Shown one piece after another: positions 15,509 through 24,693 of a DNA stretch of 39,962 nucleotides. Every line of letters starts with the position of its first letter. The stretch's first letter is position 1. The notes below the pieces were generated by a model that saw only the letters and a program-made list of their open reading frames with translations, was not told the origin of the DNA and ran no database searches. This DNA is from a virus, in the IMG/VR virus record IMGVR_UViG_3300021479_000043, positions 1 through 39,962 of that record; one strand, 5' to 3'. A program made the position numbers and the translations under genes.

Positions 15509-16098
15509 TAGATATAAATCCCCTCAATAAGAAATTGTACTGTTAGCTGTGTACCTGTTAATCCGACAGTGACGTTAACGTTAATAGTAGTACTGGCTTG
15601 GATTATTGCATGCGGCGTTGTCGATATAAATAAACTAGGATCACTTCTCACAAGATCCGTTGCATTCATGGCTCCAGCGAATTGCGCGTTTGAAACGATA
15701 TTATCGTAATTCGCTGCATTCGTTCCTATATTCAACGAGGGGCCTAAACTAACTGCTGTAGCTACTATGACGATAGTGACAACGCGAATAGGTACGAATT
15801 TGAAAGATCCGCTTGTCGTAACTAATGCCTGGACACCTGTGTTAGTGATATCTATCGTACCAGATCGGAGTATGACTGGATTTGTATTGCTTGTTGCTGC
15901 TGAGGCTATAGTAATCGAACCTGATGCATTTGTGATCAGTATTCCAGCTCCTTGGGTCAATGTTGCTGCTGTAGGACTATTATTTGTACGGCCGATTAAT
16001 AACTGAGCATCTGTCTGCACTAGGCCGCTGAATGCGGATGTGCCATCGAAATATTGAATGCCTTTTGAATTTGCATTGAGAGCGTTATTTACTGCCAT
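15508..16098 (-). CDS. Tail fibre-like protein
   Basis: 196 residues. DAQLLIGRTNNSPTAATLTQ repeats the motif of the neighbouring genes; the C-terminal 90 residues are beta-rich (GLTGTQLTVQFLIEGIYI). Stop and start overlap by one base with the gene downstream and a two-base gap with the gene upstream. Confidence 0.6.
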   Translation of the reverse strand: MAVNNALNANSKGIQYFDGTSAFSGLVQTDAQLLIGRTNNSPTAATLTQGAGILITNASGSITIASAATSNTNPVILRSGTIDITNTGVQALVTTSGSFKFVPIRVVTIVIVATAVSLGPSLNIGTNAANYDNIVSNAQFAGAMNATDLVRSDPSLFISTTPHAIIQASTTINVNVTVGLTGTQLTVQFLIEGIYI

Positions 16099-16099
16099 A

Positions 16100-17020
16100 T
16101 TATGCCAACGTCCATGTTCCTATTACTGAAACAGCCATGAAAAACCCTTGCGTAGCATCAAAACGTAATGTCAAACTGTCTCCGATAGCTGTACTGGTTG
16201 CTGTTCCCGCTGCGGAGGAGATTTGGTTGCCTATGCGAATCTTTTGCGCGCCTACAGCCTGAATTACTAATGCTCCCGCCGTAGTACATACATAGATGAA
16301 CAAGTCACCGTCGACCAGTCCTGCCGATACAGGAAGTGTGCGAGTTACCGCTGCTGTGACTATTTCACCTGTGTTTAAAGAAGATGTTCCTGCTCCTCCA
16401 ACTTGAGAGAATGGGGGACTCTTAATAGTAAGTGTAGATCCTGAACCTGATGTTTTACTTCCAGATAATCCGAGAATATTCCAATTATTTGACGATGGAC
16501 TGAGCGCACCGCCTGAGTCACCTGTGATAGTTTTACCCACTCCTGTAGTGCTAAGAGTTACAAATCCTGTGGCTGCTACTGCAAAACTGGAAGAATCGAA
16601 GTTACTCAAACCTATCTTTGTGGCATCTGCTGCAGCTAATGCTTGTGATGTCTGTGCATTGATTGTTAGGGTACTTCCTGCTCCTGCTACTTTTAAAGGG
16701 CTAGTACCTGCTGCTACAGTACCACCGATGATATTAAAGTTATTGGCCAAAGGATTTAACTGACCTCCAGAATCACCTGTCAGATGTTCTACAGCAGATC
16801 CTCCTCCTGTTAACCCTATTGCTATATTTCCATTAGTGTTTGTAATTGTGACGCCTGTACCCGCTGTTAATGTACTTAGTCGCACATGAGGAGATGCAGA
16901 TGATCCAATCCATAGCTGACCATCTGAGGTCATTTTACCGCCTCGGTCTGTACCATCGAAGCTCGCATTATCTGCGAACATGATCGCTTCATCGCCTGTA
17001 ACACTGCTAAAACCTGGCAT
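16100..17020 (-). CDS. Tail fibre-like protein with two GDSGG motifs
   Basis: 306 residues. DGQLWIGSSASPHVRLSTLT followed by two GDSGG motifs (HLTGDSGGQLNPLANN and TITGDSGGALSPSSNN). The C-terminus is a compact beta domain with aromatic ending (GSLTLRFDATQGFFMAVSVI). Repeats shared with the 17022 gene. Confidence 0.6.
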   Translation of the reverse strand: MPGFSSVTGDEAIMFADNASFDGTDRGGKMTSDGQLWIGSSASPHVRLSTLTAGTGVTITNTNGNIAIGLTGGGSAVEHLTGDSGGQLNPLANNFNIIGGTVAAGTSPLKVAGAGSTLTINAQTSQALAAADATKIGLSNFDSSSFAVAATGFVTLSTTGVGKTITGDSGGALSPSSNNWNILGLSGSKTSGSGSTLTIKSPPFSQVGGAGTSSLNTGEIVTAAVTRTLPVSAGLVDGDLFIYVCTTAGALVIQAVGAQKIRIGNQISSAAGTATSTAIGDSLTLRFDATQGFFMAVSVIGTWTLA

Positions 17021-17021
17021 A

Positions 17022-17573
17022 TTAGCTCACAAACCTATAGGTGAATATTGCGTCCCAATGGATCGTTTTTCCGGCAATCCCGACGACTTGGACGAGGATA
17101 TTGTTTCCAGAAACTAGGATATCAATATCAGAGGGAACCATTGCAGCTTCTTCAAATTCTGTTGAAAATTGCGCACCTATCAATACTGTTGCTGCGCCTG
17201 TTGTCCGTATTCCTGCCGTAAAGAAATAGGCAGCTCCGGCGACATCCGTTAAATCATACGCATCAACCTGTCCGGTTATTGCATAAGTTCCGGCAACTGC
17301 ACCCGCTGCGAATGTAATGATATTTGTTGGTGTAGCGTCTGATGTTGTGACTTGTCCTTGCGGCCTATTTGTAAGGGTAAATGTTTCTGTGCTTGTTCCA
17401 GGATTTCCTATGACTGTTATTCCATTAGCATCATTGACTATCGATGATCCACCAACGACATTGATATTATTCGCCGTTGGTGCGACCGGACCTCCGGAAT
17501 TACCTGTAAGGGTTTGTATAGGTGCTCCGCCTCCCCCACCTCCTGCAACATTAATGATTCCAGCCTGGGACAC
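17022..17573 (-). CDS. Tail fibre-like protein
   Basis: 183 residues. Gly-rich start (IINVAGGGGGGAPIQTL), a GNSGGPVAPTANNINVVGG motif shared with the next gene, and a C-terminal beta domain rich in aromatic residues (GKTIHWDAIFTYRFVS). Probably one trimeric module of the fibre. Confidence 0.6.
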   Translation of the reverse strand: MSQAGIINVAGGGGGGAPIQTLTGNSGGPVAPTANNINVVGGSSIVNDANGITVIGNPGTSTETFTLTNRPQGQVTTSDATPTNIITFAAGAVAGTYAITGQVDAYDLTDVAGAAYFFTAGIRTTGAATVLIGAQFSTEFEEAAMVPSDIDILVSGNNILVQVVGIAGKTIHWDAIFTYRFVS

Positions 17574-17580
17574 AGTTTAC

Positions 17581-17913
17581 CTATATTTGAATGATATATT
17601 GGACGACTAAATAGACAAGTCCAACTCCTGCTGATCCCTTAACAGATATCTGTGTACCTTGAGGTAAAAATGGGAAAGCTCCGAATTGAACCATCATAGT
17701 TTCATCATAAAGCCAGAAACTATTGGCAGGGGCTATATCTTTATCATTTATTCCATCATCAGATATAGTGACGAGTACATTTGAGTTATTTACCAATTTC
17801 ACTTTATATGCAGGATGTGCGAATGGAGTAGATAAAGCTTGATAGACTCCTGTAAAGGTAGCAGAATCAATACTTCTTAAATTTTCCCATTCTAGTCTTT
17901 GTGTCAGTCCCAT
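17581..17913 (-). CDS. Small tail-associated protein
   Basis: 110 residues, beta-rich, with KVKLVNNSNVLVTISDDGIN and GTQISVKGSAGVGLVYLVVQ. Stop lies 8 bases from the next gene and the start overlaps the previous one by one base. Such proteins often cap or connect fibre subunits; function is inferred only from location. Confidence 0.55.
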   Translation of the reverse strand: MGLTQRLEWENLRSIDSATFTGVYQALSTPFAHPAYKVKLVNNSNVLVTISDDGINDKDIAPANSFWLYDETMMVQFGAFPFLPQGTQISVKGSAGVGLVYLVVQYIIQI

Positions 17914-18128
17914 TATACCTCTTGCTGTTGTTCGATTTCTTCTACTGGAATTGGCTCTATCTTATTTTGTTCCGCATTAGCTCTTGCAGCATCTTCAATT
18001 TGACCGATATATTTACCAAACTGAAAAAGCGCTTCTTTCACATGCTGAGTAGAAGAATCACTCTCACATAATAATGTGTATGGTTTATTCTCGATTTGTA
18101 TTTCTAGTTTTGAAATTTGTTTTAGCAT
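17913..18128 (-). CDS. Hypothetical small protein, possible fibre chaperone
   Basis: 71 residues, acidic and Gln-rich at the C-terminus (PIPVEEIEQQQEV), with helical centre. GGAG-type ribosome site precedes it. Small proteins next to long fibres may act in assembly; not recognised. Confidence 0.5.
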   Translation of the reverse strand: MLKQISKLEIQIENKPYTLLCESDSSTQHVKEALFQFGKYIGQIEDAARANAEQNKIEPIPVEEIEQQQEV

Positions 18129-18138
18129 ATTTTTCTCC

Positions 18139-20895
18139 TTATGACATAATCCATACGTTAATCAATACATTGTCCCCGGCTCCTAATGCGCCTCCGCCAT
18201 TGTTTTTAGTTGCTACTGTTATTTGACCAGCTGCTTGTGTCACACTGATCAAAGTCATTTGTGCAGCATTACCGGAAGCATTTAGGTTGGTTACAGTAAC
18301 GAAAATACATGATGTAGTTAAAATTTGACTAGATATAATTATAAAAGATTGACTTGCTGCGGAAGCGGTAGAAAAACCAGTCCACGTAGTACAGAGAACC
18401 CGACTATTAAGTGTTACAGTGGTTGTTGCAGAGGCTGTAGACGCTGTGTCTGGTGTAACTGCAACCAAACCGGGGGTTGTAGCACCTGTAGCTAGAGATA
18501 TACCACCTGTGCCTGATCGAAGCACTAAAGAAGCGGACGTAGATAATGATCCTATCGTGACACTGCCAGTCGTTAAACTTCCACCGATCGTTAAAGATCC
18601 AGTCGTTATACTTGTACCAATAGCAATTGTAGAGCTTGTACCGCCTGTTATAGAAAAAGCCTGTCCTGCAACTACAGATAGAGCAAGAGTCGCGCCTGAT
18701 GCAATTGTTACATTTCCTGATGAAGCGGAACCTATTCCAATTACGTGAGCAGCTCCGGTCCCTGTACCTATATTGATGTTAGCAACGGCTGTACCATTAC
18801 CTCCGGCAACAAGATTGAAAGTCGGGGATACCGTCGTGTAAGTGCCATTGAAAATATTGACTGAATTTGTACCCCCAGTAAATGCACCATTGAATAGATT
18901 AAAGCTATTTGTGCCTTGAGTAAGAACACCACCCAATTCATTCACAACCTGATTACCCGCACTTCCAACACCACCCATAATATTTAAAGTAGTCGTGGCG
19001 CCAGGCGTTACACCACTTAAAATATTTACTGTCTGTGCTGCTGTGGAAGATGTTCCCGAAGCGATATTTAGAGTTTGAGCAGTACCAGCCACACCGTTCA
19101 TTAAATCTACGGCAGTTAATCCTGCTGTGGAGTTAGCAATAGATATTTTTCCAGTCTGTGCTGCTGCTCCGATTGTGATTATTTGGGCTGCGTTACCACC
19201 AAGACCTATTCCAATAGTATTTGCCGATCCGGCAATGATCGTTACATTACCACCAGCGTTAGAACCAATTTTTGTAACGTGAGCCGCACCTGTTCCCGTA
19301 CCAATATTCGTTGTGCCTATAGAGGTCGCACCATTGTTAGAAAATAAGTTGAATGTAGCTGCAACTGTCGTAAATGCCCCAGAGAACATGTTGATTGCGT
19401 TTGTACCGCCTGTGAACGCGCCAGAAAATACATTAAATGAGTTTGTTCCACCGGATGCAATACCTCCAAAGAACGTCGCTGTATTTGTGCCCTGTGTTAT
19501 TGCAGCACCTTGGCAAGCGAACACTTGATTTCCAGCAGACCCGACACCTGACATAATAGTTAATGTTTCAGTTGCTCCAGGGGTTGCTCCTGTCATAATA
19601 TTAACGGAGTTTGCTGTGGCAATAGATGCAGCGCTAGCTATATTTACCGTCATCCCTGCTGTGGTGACATTACCGATGGACACGATACCCGTTGCGCCTG
19701 CACCATTTGCAATAAGAACAGATTGACTCGCGCCAGAAGTTGAACCTAAGACGAGGTTTCCTGTTTGTGCTGTACCACCAATTGTTATTGTTCCTGTTGT
19801 TAAACTTGCCCCAAAAGCTACTACTGCCGCAGCAGCAAAATCTAATGTAAATCCTCCACTACCGGATAAAATTGTTGTAGCAGATGTTGAAGTAACCGAC
19901 CCTATTGTGATTGTATTAACGGATGCGCCTGTGCCAATCGTAATTGTATTTGTTCCTGCTCCGTCAGCTATATGCAGGGTATTACCCCCTGTTCCAGTGG
20001 AAATATTGGTTGTATTGGCGCCGTTTCCAATACCTAAATTCAATGTATTTGTGGCTGAACTATTTCCTAGAGTAATTGCACCTGTTGATTGCGCTGTACC
20101 ACCTATAGTGATCGCGCCTGTCGTATTAGCTGCAAACATTGTTACGACTGTTCCAGCTGCCGATGTAAAAGTGAAGTTACCTGTACCTGCTTTCAAAGTC
20201 AAAGCTGCTGCGCCTGTGGCAGAACCGATTGTGACAAGATTGGCTTGGGTCGAGTCACCAATGTGGATTTGTCGAGCTGCTGCGCCCGTACCGATATTAA
20301 TCTGGTCTGTGGTAGCATCTGCGCCTATACTTATAGCTGTTCCACCTGATGCCCATGTGCCTCCAACAGCGAAAGTTATAGTCGATGTTGCGCCTAATGT
20401 TGTGAATGATCCCGCAGCTTGAGATGTGCCACCTATGGCAATACCATTCGCTAATGCAAATGCTAAAGAACCAGGATTAATCACGTGGTTATCTGTTAAA
20501 ACTCCAGAAAGCGCCTGTGCATTTGTAGCTAGGAAAACATATCCCTGTTGACCTATTTGAGCAGGAACACCTGCTCCAACTACAATCGCAGATAGTGCAG
20601 TCGCAACGTCATTTGCCGAAGATACATAATCTGCGCTAGGAGCGCCTCCCCCTTCAGTTTGAGCTAATGTCGCAAGTAATACGGTTCCGGCAACCGTAGT
20701 AGTAGCTAAATTACCACCGGCAGCGTTCCAGGTTTGGCTATTGAATGTGTATTCTGTGGGAGGCACGGTAGAAGTATCGAAATAACTTTGACCGAGTTTG
20801 CCTTTAAAGTTAGTTGGAGGAGGGCCATTACCTGTAATAGGTGGAGGACCTACATTTACAAGACCGCTTATTCCATATGCTGATGTTAAACCCAT
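18139..20895 (-). CDS. Long repetitive tail fibre
   Basis: 918 residues. Very rich in Gly, Thr, Ala, Ser and Ile, with no Trp after about residue 180. Residues 1-60 hold the likely virion-binding part (GKLGQSYFDTSTVPPTEYTF). The shaft is built of TITIG and NTITIGT repeats, a beta-solenoid pattern. An internal duplication of about 190 residues is visible: GVGSAGNQ...TQGTN near residue 455 recurs near 645, as do GGTNSFN and GTGTGAAHV. A C-terminal beta domain (GDNVLINVWIMS) ends it. AGGAG precedes the start. Confidence 0.75.
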   Translation of the reverse strand: MGLTSAYGISGLVNVGPPPITGNGPPPTNFKGKLGQSYFDTSTVPPTEYTFNSQTWNAAGGNLATTTVAGTVLLATLAQTEGGGAPSADYVSSANDVATALSAIVVGAGVPAQIGQQGYVFLATNAQALSGVLTDNHVINPGSLAFALANGIAIGGTSQAAGSFTTLGATSTITFAVGGTWASGGTAISIGADATTDQINIGTGAAARQIHIGDSTQANLVTIGSATGAAALTLKAGTGNFTFTSAAGTVVTMFAANTTGAITIGGTAQSTGAITLGNSSATNTLNLGIGNGANTTNISTGTGGNTLHIADGAGTNTITIGTGASVNTITIGSVTSTSATTILSGSGGFTLDFAAAAVVAFGASLTTGTITIGGTAQTGNLVLGSTSGASQSVLIANGAGATGIVSIGNVTTAGMTVNIASAASIATANSVNIMTGATPGATETLTIMSGVGSAGNQVFACQGAAITQGTNTATFFGGIASGGTNSFNVFSGAFTGGTNAINMFSGAFTTVAATFNLFSNNGATSIGTTNIGTGTGAAHVTKIGSNAGGNVTIIAGSANTIGIGLGGNAAQIITIGAAAQTGKISIANSTAGLTAVDLMNGVAGTAQTLNIASGTSSTAAQTVNILSGVTPGATTTLNIMGGVGSAGNQVVNELGGVLTQGTNSFNLFNGAFTGGTNSVNIFNGTYTTVSPTFNLVAGGNGTAVANINIGTGTGAAHVIGIGSASSGNVTIASGATLALSVVAGQAFSITGGTSSTIAIGTSITTGSLTIGGSLTTGSVTIGSLSTSASLVLRSGTGGISLATGATTPGLVAVTPDTASTASATTTVTLNSRVLCTTWTGFSTASAASQSFIIISSQILTTSCIFVTVTNLNASGNAAQMTLISVTQAAGQITVATKNNGGGALGAGDNVLINVWIMS

Positions 20896-21003
20896 GACAA
20901 ACTCCTGTTTTAAAATTTAACTTTGCCTTTATTTACATGTATTGTCAAATTAAATTTTTTATGTTATTCAGAAGTGAACAATAGAGTATTTTAGTGAGCA
21001 AAA

Positions 21004-21219
21004 ATGGATGATGCGTTCTTTACAATTAAGGAATTTGCCGATAAATTGAAGATACACCCCTCAACAGTCAGAAGGGCAATTAAAAATGGCAGGATTTCCG
21101 CGATCAAAGTCGGAGCCGAGAAGCGACCATTATACCGTATTCCCTGCTCAGAGATTGATAGGATTGCGCTATTTGATCTAAGGGAAATGATGAAGAAGAT
21201 TATTCAGGATGGTTTATAA
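21004..21219 (+). CDS. Excisionase/MerR-type helix-turn-helix protein
   Basis: 71 residues. TIKEFADKLKIHPSTVRRAI KNGRISAIKVG-type pattern with RIPCSEIDRI is an HTH_17 (excisionase-like) domain. It is on the opposite strand from the tail genes on either side and follows a divergent gap. No integrase is seen, so it is more likely a regulator. Weak GTGAG ribosome site. Confidence 0.65.
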   Translation: MDDAFFTIKEFADKLKIHPSTVRRAIKNGRISAIKVGAEKRPLYRIPCSEIDRIALFDLREMMKKIIQDGL

Positions 21220-21258
21220 AAGAACTAAAAGACATAGAAAGATTTTTTAAAAATTAAG

Positions 21259-22128
21259 TTATCTTTTTTTATTTTTAAATCTTAAATCCATAACTTTTTC
21301 CATTCCAAAAGATTCATATTTTATCAATCTCCTAGAAAGACACGCTATACTGCATCCCATTTCCTTTGCCCATTCAGTAATATTTTGAGTTTTTCCATTA
21401 AATGTTATTTGTTTTGAATTGTTTTTTTTATTAAAAGTACTTTTATTTAGTATACAACAATTTTTAGGTGAAAATATAGACTTACCCTCTTTCAAAAAAA
21501 TTCCCTCTCCCTTTTTATATCCATTTTTTAATGCCCATTTTACAAAATCCTTAGCACCATTTCTCCATAACTCACACACTGTATGTCCTAATAAACCATG
21601 ATTTTTATATCTAGAATCTTTTTCATTATAACACGCGGCCACAAAAGCATTCCTTGATTGATAAATAGAAGCTTCTATTTCAGATGTATTTTTTGTTCTT
21701 AACTTATGTGAAGGAGGATATTGAGTGGTATTTATCCATCGGGATTGTAGTTTTCTTGCTAAACAACCACATGATTTGGTAGGATGTTTTTTTGATGTAA
21801 GACGACCTGAATTAAGAGTCTTTTCTACTCCACAATCACATTTCACCAGATATCTTGTCTTGTTTGTGTGCCAAGGAACTTCCTTAATAACTGTTAATCT
21901 ACCAAAAACTTTACCTTGAAGAGGAGGATATCTTCTAAGATATTTACATTTTGAACATTCAAATTTCTTACCACAACACTTTAATATAGAAAGATAATCT
22001 CTTCTAAAAGTTTGTTCGTTTCCGCATTGACATATAGTTTTCCAGAAACTTTTATTTCCTTGCTTTTCTTCTTTTATAAGAGTTAATCTTCCAATAATCA
22101 TACCCTCTTTAAAGTACTTTGATGTCAT
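21259..22128 (-). CDS. HNH-like homing endonuclease, active site apparently degenerate
   Basis: 289 residues. Two copies of a zinc-ribbon-like GRLTxIKE...C.CG unit (GRLTLIKEEKQG..CQCGNEQT and GRLTVIKEVPWH..CDCGVEKT), a SCGCLARK motif, and a nuclease-like core around YKNHGLLGHTVCELWRNG. In related phage HNH-type enzymes the core continues with a DRIDNNGNYEPxNC motif; here the equivalent (IFLKEGKSIFSPKNC) has lost the acidic and asparagine residues. A DNA-binding repeat (ITFNGKTQNITEWAKEMGCS) ends it. It overlaps the ribbon-helix-helix gene upstream. Probably a remnant homing gene. Confidence 0.65.
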   Translation of the reverse strand: MTSKYFKEGMIIGRLTLIKEEKQGNKSFWKTICQCGNEQTFRRDYLSILKCCGKKFECSKCKYLRRYPPLQGKVFGRLTVIKEVPWHTNKTRYLVKCDCGVEKTLNSGRLTSKKHPTKSCGCLARKLQSRWINTTQYPPSHKLRTKNTSEIEASIYQSRNAFVAACYNEKDSRYKNHGLLGHTVCELWRNGAKDFVKWALKNGYKKGEGIFLKEGKSIFSPKNCCILNKSTFNKKNNSKQITFNGKTQNITEWAKEMGCSIACLSRRLIKYESFGMEKVMDLRFKNKKR

Positions 22129-22327
22129 TATTCCTCTTTTTATTTATAAATGTTGTCTGTTTCTCAATCTTCACGAAAGGCTCCACAAGTCCCTTAATAA
22201 ATTCAGATATACCTATCACCTTCCCTTGTTGCTTGCTCATACTGATGCATAGCAGCTTCAACTGACGCTTCATTTCGGTAGGCACTCGTATCGTTATGTG
22301 GTCATCGTTTTCTCTAGCCATTGACAT
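22109..22327 (-). CDS. Ribbon-helix-helix (CopG/Arc-like) protein
   Basis: 72 residues. HITIRVPTEMKRQLKLLCIS is a typical ribbon-helix-helix start, and GISEFIKGLVEPFVK supplies the second helix. Such proteins are small repressors or antitoxin-like regulators. It lies upstream of, and overlaps, the HNH-like gene, and its start overlaps a divergent promoter (22321-22349), so autoregulation is plausible. Confidence 0.65.
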   Translation of the reverse strand: MSMARENDDHITIRVPTEMKRQLKLLCISMSKQQGKVIGISEFIKGLVEPFVKIEKQTTFINKKRNNDIKVL

Positions 22328-22349
22328 TAATCCTCTTATATCATAAAGT
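22321..22349 (+). promoter_or_regulatory. Candidate promoter for the small plus-strand genes
   Basis: TTGACA (22321-22326), a 17-base spacer and TAAAGT (22344-22349). It lies between the divergent ribbon-helix-helix gene and the 22404 gene. Confidence 0.45.
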
Positions 22350-22378
22350 GTTACCGTAGTACGAAAATAACAGGTATG

Positions 22379-22396
22379 TGGAATTGTTCACAAGGA
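22379..22396 (+). repeat. 18-bp leader repeat, copy 1 (ribosome-site region of the 22404 gene)
   Basis: TGGAATTGTTCACAAGGA, ending in the Shine-Dalgarno, repeated exactly at 22641-22658. Confidence 0.8.
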
Positions 22397-22403
22397 AAAG
22401 TCT

Positions 22404-22634
22404 ATGAGCAGTACGTTAAAAATGGAACCAGCTAATCGAAAGAAAAAATCATTATCATATGAATTAAAAAAAGTTCTCCAAAAGAAATTTGGTGGAATAA
22501 TTTCTCATCAACTGATAAATATGAGTGATTTATCATATATTAAAGCCTTAGTGGATATGGAAATTGAAGGTTCATCGGATTTATTAGAATATCTAGAAAA
22601 ACATGAAGAAATTATTTTAGACGAAGAATTTTGA
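22404..22634 (+). CDS. Hypothetical acidic protein
   Basis: 76 residues, basic start (KMEPANRKKKSLSYELKKVL) and acidic end (EKHEEIILDEEF), helical. AAGGA eight bases before ATG. First of three small plus-strand genes. Unrecognised. Confidence 0.6.
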   Translation: MSSTLKMEPANRKKKSLSYELKKVLQKKFGGIISHQLINMSDLSYIKALVDMEIEGSSDLLEYLEKHEEIILDEEF

Positions 22635-22640
22635 TTAAAC

Positions 22641-22658
22641 TGGAATTGTTCACAAGGA
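22641..22658 (+). repeat. 18-bp leader repeat, copy 2 (ribosome-site region of the 22666 gene)
   Basis: Identical to 22379-22396; here AAGGAGG follows directly. Confidence 0.8.
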
Positions 22659-22665
22659 GGAAAAT

Positions 22666-22845
22666 ATGGATTGGACACAAGTTTTAACAATTGTTGGATC
22701 GAACATAGCATTGATTATCGTTATGTTCAGTACGACTATAATGATGTGGCTTCATACTGATAAAAAAATAGAAGCTATTCAGCAAGAAATGAAAGACTTT
22801 CACGGCAGACTTTGCGCAATCGAAGAAAGGAATAGGGGGAAGTGA
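22666..22845 (+). CDS. Membrane-anchored coiled-coil protein
   Basis: 59 residues. Residues 5-28 (LTIVGSNIALIIVMFSTTIM) are a membrane span; QQEMKDFHGRLCAIEERNR is a heptad-like helix found in many small phage membrane proteins. A perfect AAGGAGG lies seven bases before ATG. An inner-membrane spanin or holin role is possible but not shown. Confidence 0.65.
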   Translation: MDWTQVLTIVGSNIALIIVMFSTTIMMWLHTDKKIEAIQQEMKDFHGRLCAIEERNRGK

Positions 22846-22928
22846 TGGGGCCGTTAATCGTCGGAGTTTTTATCTTAGGAAAGTGCATATTTTGGGGATT
22901 GGTAGGATGGTATCTTTTTATTGATTAG
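22845..22928 (+). CDS. 27-residue hydrophobic peptide
   Basis: MGPLIVGVFILGKCIFWGLV and a short tail. The start overlaps the previous stop (TGATG). Its 3' end overlaps the converging ejection-protein gene by 11 bases. It could be a small holin-like peptide or a chance frame; the coupling is the only support. Confidence 0.35.
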   Translation: MGPLIVGVFILGKCIFWGLVGWYLFID

Positions 22929-24693
22929 ATTCAATCAGAGGTTTTTCTTTTGGACTTTCAATTTCCACATGTAATTTTTCAAATTCCTTTTCTGCTTCTG
23001 CAAATTTTCCTGATTTAAGATCATTTACCGCTTTTTTAAACGAGAAACCTATCTGTGGTTTGTCTAACATTGCATTCATTAATGATCGATACCCTTTTTT
23101 GGCAAAATCATATCCTACTTTTGCATATCCAAAGTGAGGACTAAGAAAATAAGCGCCTCCTGTTTTAATTAAATTTTCAACATCTATTCCAGTATTTTGA
23201 GCCACCTTAAGCATTTTATAAGGTTTTTCTGATGTCAACATATCTTTCAGTGCTTGTTCGAAATCTTTGAATCCCTTTTCTCCAAGTGAACGTTTGAATA
23301 TTCTTTGATAATTTTTATCGTTAAGAGCATTTTCAATCTCTTTGAAGTTTATCTTTTTATTTTCAGGAAATATGCTTTCCACTAATTCATCAATCGCTTC
23401 AACATCTTTGATTTTACTCCAACGTGCATTTCCTTCTTTAAAAATTTCAGCTAATTTCGGATCAGTTTTTTCTATAATGATGGCAATAGCTCTATTCTGA
23501 TCTAAGAGTGAATCTTTTTTTGCCCTATTGGCTGCTTTTGAAGATCCTGGTTCATAGTATTCACCCAATGCAGAATTATTCTTTCGATAACTTTCTATCA
23601 ATTCTCCATGAGTCATATTCTGAGCAGGTATATTATCCACTGCATCTTTCATATAACGCATATAACTTTTGTCATACTCATCCAGATGGAAACCTTTTCG
23701 TGATTTAGCAGCTATATCAGCATATTCTTTTTTCACAGATTTTGTAGGTAATGTTCCAGGAATATTATTTGCTATCTCTTGCGCCTGATCTAATAATTCT
23801 GCACTAGTTTGTTTGAATGTAGGATCATTAGCCAGATTATACGCTGTTTCTCCTATTGGACTTTCTGCAATAATCTTGTCGGAAACACTCTTGAAATCAG
23901 ACTCTAACTTCTCATTGATCTGACCGATTTTCTTTTCACTGACTTCTCTGGGTTTCGTCGTCTTCTCGAATTGACGTTCTATTAATCCAGATTCTTTACG
24001 TTTTTTTCCTATATCCAATGATGCAGCACCTTCTGTAGGTTGTTTTAGAATAGCAAAAGATGCTAATTCAGCAACTGGTTCAGGCAATCCTGCTTCTTCT
24101 AAAATCTCTTTTGTCGCCTCTAATCCTGCGCCTAAAATCGGTCTAGGTAAAGATACATTAACACCTCTAAATCCCATAGGTTCATATTTTAGAGCTTCCT
24201 TTCCAGCTGTTAATCCTTTTGATCCTGCTAAAGTACCACCAGTAGAAGCGAATTTAAGAGCTTTTTGAAAACCAGTTTTTGGTGTTAATGGCAATCCTGT
24301 AGATTCCTCAATACCTCTTTCAATATTACTTTGGGTAGGAAATGTTCTTTCTGCTTGTTCTACTGCCTGCATATATTTTTCTTCATCAAAAGGAATACCT
24401 TCACGTTGAGATATCATACGAATATGTTCTATTTCTTCAGGATCTCTAGCCTCACCACTTGCTAGCATACTCATGAGATCTATTGGGTATGTAACAGCTT
24501 GTGCTATTCCAGATGGAATTTGATAAAGTGTGCGAACTAACCAACTTCCCCATCCTTCTTCGTCTTCTGGTTGAGGATGCGGTAAAGGTTCAGGTGTTGT
24601 ATCTGCTTTGAATGGCACAAATCCCGATCCGTCATCATCTTTTGCTAGGTCATTAAAAGAAGTGAATCCAAAATCATCTGTTTGTGTAGTCAT
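22918..24693 (-). CDS. Predicted DNA-ejection (internal virion) protein
   Basis: 591 residues, acidic N-terminus, long helical charged segments (about 220-470) and two small hydrophobic patches. It is third of three adjacent proteins in the place where P22-like phages encode gp7, gp20 and gp16. The N-terminal PSGIAQAVTYPIDLMSMLAS is a possible membrane-contact helix. It overlaps its neighbour by ATGA. Confidence 0.55.
   Translation of the reverse strand: MTTQTDDFGFTSFNDLAKDDDGSGFVPFKADTTPEPLPHPQPEDEEGWGSWLVRTLYQIPSGIAQAVTYPIDLMSMLASGEARDPEEIEHIRMISQREGIPFDEEKYMQAVEQAERTFPTQSNIERGIEESTGLPLTPKTGFQKALKFASTGGTLAGSKGLTAGKEALKYEPMGFRGVNVSLPRPILGAGLEATKEILEEAGLPEPVAELASFAILKQPTEGAASLDIGKKRKESGLIERQFEKTTKPREVSEKKIGQINEKLESDFKSVSDKIIAESPIGETAYNLANDPTFKQTSAELLDQAQEIANNIPGTLPTKSVKKEYADIAAKSRKGFHLDEYDKSYMRYMKDAVDNIPAQNMTHGELIESYRKNNSALGEYYEPGSSKAANRAKKDSLLDQNRAIAIIIEKTDPKLAEIFKEGNARWSKIKDVEAIDELVESIFPENKKINFKEIENALNDKNYQRIFKRSLGEKGFKDFEQALKDMLTSEKPYKMLKVAQNTGIDVENLIKTGGAYFLSPHFGYAKVGYDFAKKGYRSLMNAMLDKPQIGFSFKKAVNDLKSGKFAEAEKEFEKLHVEIESPKEKPLIESNQ

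Noticed and set aside
19907-20422. Plus-strand frame of 171 residues inside the long tail-fibre gene
   Set aside because: Val/Pro/Ala-rich shadow of the repetitive fibre; the sense protein has the expected repeat structure and ribosome site.
21004-21219. Excisionase of an integrated prophage
   Set aside because: The HTH fits, but no integrase or attachment site was seen; a regulator is more likely.
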